NCBI GenBank assembly: GCA_022763115.1
Contig: JALEGJ010000110.1
Coordinates: 1-46,960, forward strand
Length of the DNA stretch: 46,960 nt
Reading direction: 5' to 3'
Origin: Aquisalinus sp.
GTDB lineage: Bacteria > Pseudomonadota > Alphaproteobacteria > Caulobacterales > Parvularculaceae
The notes under the pieces were generated by a model. That model ran no database searches, was not told the DNA's origin, and saw nothing but the letters and a program-made list of their open reading frames with translations. The position numbers were made by a program, and so were the translations under genes. This document shows positions 44,032 to 46,960 of the stretch, piece after piece; positions within the stretch are counted from its first letter, which is position 1; each line of letters opens with the position of its first letter.

Positions 44032-44412
44032 TCAGATCAGTCCGGGTGCGATAAAAGCGAAAAATGCGCCCGTAGCGTATATCGCAACTGAGAACCAGTA
44101 AATGTAACCGCTGCGTCGGCGCAATCTCATACAGGCCTGCGCTTCTTTCTGGTCAATTGGACACGGATCGTTTCGGGAGCGCCAGCGCAAATAACCTGCC
44201 AGTGCCAGCATTGCTCCAGCAAAGGTGAATACAGCGCCTTTGTGAGCCGAGAGCCAGATCAGCTGCGGGAAAGCTGAAACCATACTTGCGAAAGTTGCAC
44301 CCATGCCGAGTGTAATAAACACGGCAGGCAAGGCGCAGCAAATCAGTGTGCCCGCACTTGTAAAAAGTGACAGAGTTGGTGCCAGGGCCTGGCGGGATAG
44401 CATCACCATCAT
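44032..44412 (-). CDS. MerT-like inner-membrane metal transport protein
   Basis: A 126-residue protein with three hydrophobic segments. The first contains a vicinal Cys25-Cys26 pair followed by Pro (LICCALPAV), as in MerT, where it takes Hg(II) from MerP. Two more cysteines (NDPCPI and QACMR) lie in the loop before the last segment. Its start overlaps the stop of the HMA gene upstream by four bases (ATGA), so the two are co-translated. No merR, merA or merC is present. The transported metal is therefore not certain. Confidence 0.78.
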   Translation of the reverse strand: MMVMLSRQALAPTLSLFTSAGTLICCALPAVFITLGMGATFASMVSAFPQLIWLSAHKGAVFTFAGAMLALAGYLRWRSRNDPCPIDQKEAQACMRLRRRSGYIYWFSVAIYATGAFFAFIAPGLI

Positions 44413-44774
44413 GCCCTCACAATTCCGGCAAGCTCATAACCTGCCCAATTTACAGCTTCTGCGATTTCTTCATCTGACAAGGCCATGCCTTCATTCAGGA
44501 TGATGGTAATCAACTTGGTCTCCAGGCTGATATCAACAGAGCTTACAGCATCTTTCCGCCCAAGGACTTTCTTGAGAGATTGAGCGCAGAAGTCGCAGAC
44601 CATGCCGATCACTTCGGCCTGAACTACCCTGCCTTCCAATGCGGGCTCAGCGGCGACAATCTCGGCAGCAAGGCGTGTTTCAGCTTCCTCCGCTAGGGCA
44701 GGAGCGGCCAACCAAACAGCAGAGACCGCGAGAATGGTAGTGGCGAATGTGGTAAATATTGAAGTTTCTTTCAT
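44409..44774 (-). CDS. Periplasmic heavy-metal-associated (HMA) protein, copy 1
   Basis: A 121-residue exported protein. The signal peptide (cleavage near ALA at 28) is followed by a 25-residue acidic segment (AEEAETRLAAEIVAAEP), then an HMA ferredoxin-like domain with GMVCDFC (Cys60, Cys63). It matches copy 2 (45946-46293) at 52 of 94 ungapped positions by my count. It would pass a soft metal ion to the MerT-like protein, as MerP does. AAGGA precedes the ATG. Confidence 0.85.
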   Translation of the reverse strand: MKETSIFTTFATTILAVSAVWLAAPALAEEAETRLAAEIVAAEPALEGRVVQAEVIGMVCDFCAQSLKKVLGRKDAVSSVDISLETKLITIILNEGMALSDEEIAEAVNWAGYELAGIVRA

Positions 44775-44792
44775 GGATTTAGGTCCTTGTGC

Positions 44793-45452
44793 TTAAAATC
44801 TATAGACGAAGTTGAAAAGCGGTTCATCATTGGATGAATACCCCACTTCCAGCAGGCTGTTGCCTTTGAAAAAGCGCACCAGCGGGGTGACGGTAAAAGC
44901 ATCCTGCCCCTGGTCCGCGTCGCGGTTCTGGGTCCAGTTTCCCTCCACCATCAGCCAGGTATGCAAGGCGCCGAAGTCCGCTACATAAGGTGCAACGCCA
45001 AGGCGTGCCTTCTGGCTGGTCATCGCTTTGCCTTCGCGGGCATAGACACTTGCATTCGCGGCGGTGAACCAGCGGCGGGTTTCCCAATCAGCCGCAAAGC
45101 GGACAAAGCCGGCGGCTTTCGTCGCATCAAGCGCGTGATTGAAGTCACCATCCGCAACGCCAAGCCCCAGCTTGAGGTAAGTGTTGCCCTGGGAGTTCGG
45201 GGCGTTCCACCGTTTCAGCAGGCGGTTATATTGCCCGCCGACGAAAACATGGTCCGCATAACCCTGGTTCTCGATCTTGAGACCGATCGAGGTTCTCGGG
45301 TCCGTTGTGTAGTGCAGATGCAGCCAGTTGGCTTCGGCTTCATTCATCTGCATCAGCGTCCAGCCTTGCGGATAGGACACCGGGCGCGCCCCGGCAGGGG
45401 CAGCCTGTAACGCCATCACCCCTGCAAGGGCGACAGCACATAATTTCTTCAT
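44793..45452 (-). CDS. Predicted outer-membrane protein of a metal operon
   Basis: A 219-residue exported protein with a signal peptide ending near AGA at 22. Alternating strands follow, ending NSLLEVGYSSNDEPLFNFVYRF; the final Phe is typical of outer-membrane beta-barrels. I do not recognise the family, although it resembles proteins found beside copper and mercury genes in marine bacteria. It contains no cysteine cluster. It lies 18 bases upstream of HMA copy 1 and 45 bases downstream of the His/Cys-rich gene. AAGGAAC precedes the ATG. Confidence 0.75.
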   Translation of the reverse strand: MKKLCAVALAGVMALQAAPAGARPVSYPQGWTLMQMNEAEANWLHLHYTTDPRTSIGLKIENQGYADHVFVGGQYNRLLKRWNAPNSQGNTYLKLGLGVADGDFNHALDATKAAGFVRFAADWETRRWFTAANASVYAREGKAMTSQKARLGVAPYVADFGALHTWLMVEGNWTQNRDADQGQDAFTVTPLVRFFKGNSLLEVGYSSNDEPLFNFVYRF

Positions 45453-45497
45453 GAGTTCAGTTCCTTGTTCCTGTTACTGATTTTCTGGAGTCAGAGT

Positions 45498-45869
45498 TCA
45501 GGAACGGGAGCGAGGAGGCGGGTCGGTCAACAAGTGCAGTGCTTCATTGAAGCTGTCAGCACGTTGCGCAGCAAGGGCGTCAGGCGAAGCTGAGAGGATT
45601 GACTGGCCATGAGTAAACGGCAGGGCAGACATGCTGCTGCCAGCGACTTTGCACAGGCAGGCACCGTCGCAGCAACCATCACCACAATCTTCATCATGGC
45701 CGTTATGGCCAGGCTCATTATGCTCTGGCCCATGATGGTCAGTCATGACTTCGACCATAGTATCTGCTCCCGTCATCTCACCACAGCTGAACAGATCATG
45801 TATGTCTGCCGCAGAGACGTTCATGCTCAGCATCCAGAGCAGGCTGGTGAGGATCAGAAGTACTTTCAT
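45498..45869 (-). CDS. His/Cys-rich periplasmic metal-binding protein
   Basis: A 123-residue exported protein. After the signal peptide (cleavage near SAA at 21) comes a cluster of His, Asp, Glu and Cys (about 45-73: DHHGPEHNEPGHNGHDEDC, then CCDGACLC). This region would bind several metal ions. The C-terminus LLTDPPPRSRS recalls short CopL/DUF2946-like proteins that accompany metal efflux genes. The ribosome site is weak, and the gene lies 76 bases after HMA copy 2. It probably buffers the metal handled by this operon. Confidence 0.72.
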   Translation of the reverse strand: MKVLLILTSLLWMLSMNVSAADIHDLFSCGEMTGADTMVEVMTDHHGPEHNEPGHNGHDEDCGDGCCDGACLCKVAGSSMSALPFTHGQSILSASPDALAAQRADSFNEALHLLTDPPPRSRS

Positions 45870-45945
45870 CAGTCTTTATCTAGCAGTCTGCGGGCAGCGT
45901 TGCAAACTGGTCTCATTGCCTGCATCTCTTCTAAGAGAGCTGCTA

Positions 45946-46293
45946 TCAGGCACGTGTAATTTCGGCGATGTCATAACCGGCCCAGAAGATAGCCTTCTCG
46001 ACAACCTCGTCAGACAGGCTCATGCCTTCCTTCACGGTAATCGTGACGACTTTTGCCTCAACGCTGACCTCAACGGCTTCCACGGCCTCTTCGCGCAGAA
46101 TGACTTTGGAAATGGAGTCAGCACAATTCTCGCAATGCATACCATCCACACTCGCCTGAATGATACGGCCTGTTTTTTCCGGTTCAGCGCTGACGATCTC
46201 GGCTGCGGAGCGGCTTTCAGCTTCCTCTGCGAGGGCAGGCCCGACGAACACAAGGCCAACGGAGGCGATAATGAGTGTAAGGAGTTTTTTCAT
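45946..46293 (-). CDS. Periplasmic heavy-metal-associated (HMA) protein, copy 2
   Basis: A 115-residue exported protein, first gene of the minus-strand operon. It has a signal peptide (cleavage near ALA at 22), the acidic segment AEEAESRSAAEIVSAEP, and an HMA domain with GMHCENC (Cys54, Cys57). It is about 55 percent identical to copy 1. The motif GMHCENC is the more canonical of the two. AGGGA precedes the ATG. No MerR-type operator is evident upstream (46294-46457). Confidence 0.86.
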   Translation of the reverse strand: MKKLLTLIIASVGLVFVGPALAEEAESRSAAEIVSAEPEKTGRIIQASVDGMHCENCADSISKVILREEAVEAVEVSVEAKVVTITVKEGMSLSDEVVEKAIFWAGYDIAEITRA

Positions 46294-46457
46294 CAGTTTT
46301 ATCCCTGGTTATGCGCCTGCCAACGATAATTTCAGGCCGCTTGCAGACACGTTATTCCCGCGAACAATACAGAATTGAGTATCTCTACGCAACGAAATCC
46401 GCCTTGCATGCGCGGCAACGGGCACTACCTAAGTCATTGCAAAAGAATGGGGCCAAA

Positions 46458-46862
46458 ATGATTGATATCCGTTTCGATCACCATCAGGCGATCCTCGAAA
46501 TCGAGGTCTATGATCGTTATGAAACAGCAGATCTGGGCAAGACACTCGCGGCCTATCTGGAAATGGCGCGGCAGCATCCTCAGTTCTATGTGCTTGAAAC
46601 GGTGCACAAAGGCTGGGGCAACTGGATTGCCATCTCAACGGGCATGAATACGCATCTGGAAGAAGCTGGCGTCGAGGCCGAAGAGTTTGCCCGGCTGATG
46701 AAGCGGTTGAAGAAATACGCCATCGTTTCAGACCGCAAGATCGTAGCCGGTATTTACAGCCTGATCTTGCGGGCATCCGGCACGCAGTCGAAGGTTTTCC
46801 CGTTCAGCGAGCAGTATAACGCCCGCCTGTGGCTGGCCGGTCAGTATCTCGCGGATAGCTGA
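46458..46862 (+). CDS. SpoIIAA-like (STAS-related) protein
   Basis: A 134-residue soluble protein of the SpoIIAA-like family. Strand-helix units such as FDHHQAILEIEVYDRYE and FYVLETVHKGWGNW lead to KKYAIVSDRKIVAGIYSLI and a final LWLAGQYL helix. The family has an anti-sigma-antagonist-like fold but no confirmed role. The frame is open from 46311; ATG 46458 is chosen because the upstream part overlaps promoter DNA of the divergent metal operon. It ends only 7 bases before a repeat that may be the end of a mobile element. Confidence 0.78.
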   Translation: MIDIRFDHHQAILEIEVYDRYETADLGKTLAAYLEMARQHPQFYVLETVHKGWGNWIAISTGMNTHLEEAGVEAEEFARLMKRLKKYAIVSDRKIVAGIYSLILRASGTQSKVFPFSEQYNARLWLAGQYLADS

Positions 46863-46869
46863 AGACCTA

Positions 46870-46960
46870 GGGTCAGGACCCATTAATATCGCCATTTTGG
46901 CGCAGCGAGGATTTGCGATGATTAGGAGAAGACTTGCAGGAATGGTTGCTCCCTTTCAAA
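46870..46960. mobile_element. Possible left end of an IS or MITE
   Basis: GGGTC-AG-GACCC (46870-46881) followed by CATTAATA is a short palindrome of a kind I associate, from memory, with ends of insertion sequences. It starts 7 bases after a stop codon and the window ends 79 bases later. The other end is not visible, so this stays unproven. A short frame from ATG 46918 (MIRRRLAGMVAPFQ), with GCGAGG upstream, runs off the window. Confidence 0.3.

Noticed and set aside
1..46960. tRNA, rRNA, CRISPR arrays or phage integration sites
   Set aside because: I looked for TPsiC-arm-like sequences, regularly spaced repeats and integrase-like proteins on both strands and saw none.

Overview
The window is about 47 kb of chromosomal DNA from an alphaproteobacterium. 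The evidence is a ChvI/ChvG two-component pair directly followed by a short HPr kinase, a mannose-type EIIA and HPr; a CC0125/CC1285-type lipoprotein; hrcA-grpE and dnaK-dnaJ gene pairs; and a UbiH-type hydroxylase. I cannot name the order with confidence. There are no rRNA genes, CRISPR arrays or tRNAs that I can see. Most genes are GC-rich. AT-rich patches at about 990-2260, 18350-19600, 31740-32080 and 41100-41390 hold orphan genes or regulatory DNA.

Layout, left to right. At 3-5884 a sugar-nucleotide epimerase and UDP-glucose dehydrogenase (surface polysaccharide precursors) flank an AT-rich orphan gene and an ergothioneine pair, egtB-egtD. At 6067-10952 are pckA, an overlapping Nramp-like gene that lacks the metal-binding motifs, a small lipoprotein and a DASS dicarboxylate transporter, a group that fits C4-acid use. 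At 11123-17690 are rph, an acyltransferase, two tandem GIN-domain secreted proteins, an ABC ATPase without a permease, an NDUFS6-like zinc protein, an SMP-30-like protein and hrcA. At 17740-19177 are grpE and two paralogous small orphan genes behind a strong sigma70-type promoter.

At 19638-24764 are a secreted DUF305/LVIVD fusion, a Slam-like outer-membrane lipoprotein translocon and a convergent lipoprotein that looks like its cargo. At 24858-29664 are dnaK (with a heat-shock-like promoter and a repeat array), dnaJ, dapB and a membrane-anchored retropepsin-like protease. At 29661-33818 are a UbiH-type hydroxylase, a TorF-type porin divergent from amtB, and a pterin dehydratase. At 33926-37657 is the chvI-chvG-hprK-EIIA-HPr cluster, which links envelope sensing to the PTS phosphorelay. 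At 37575-41068 are a large membrane alpha/beta-hydrolase protein, a family-4-like uracil-DNA glycosylase and an integral membrane protein.

At 41069-44012 are a structured leader or small RNA with a CRP-type site and a mini-ORF, lepB, and a TetR gene facing a Rieske oxygenase across two matching operators. At 44032-46293 is a minus-strand metal operon: a MerT-like protein, two paralogous periplasmic HMA proteins, a predicted outer-membrane protein and a His/Cys-rich protein. The window ends with a SpoIIAA-like gene and what may be the edge of a mobile element.

The most interesting candidates are: the structured RNA locus before lepB; the chvG reading frame with no standard start codon before its first membrane helix; the Slam start codon buried in the upstream terminator; the merA-less metal operon; and the orphan paralog pair next to grpE.
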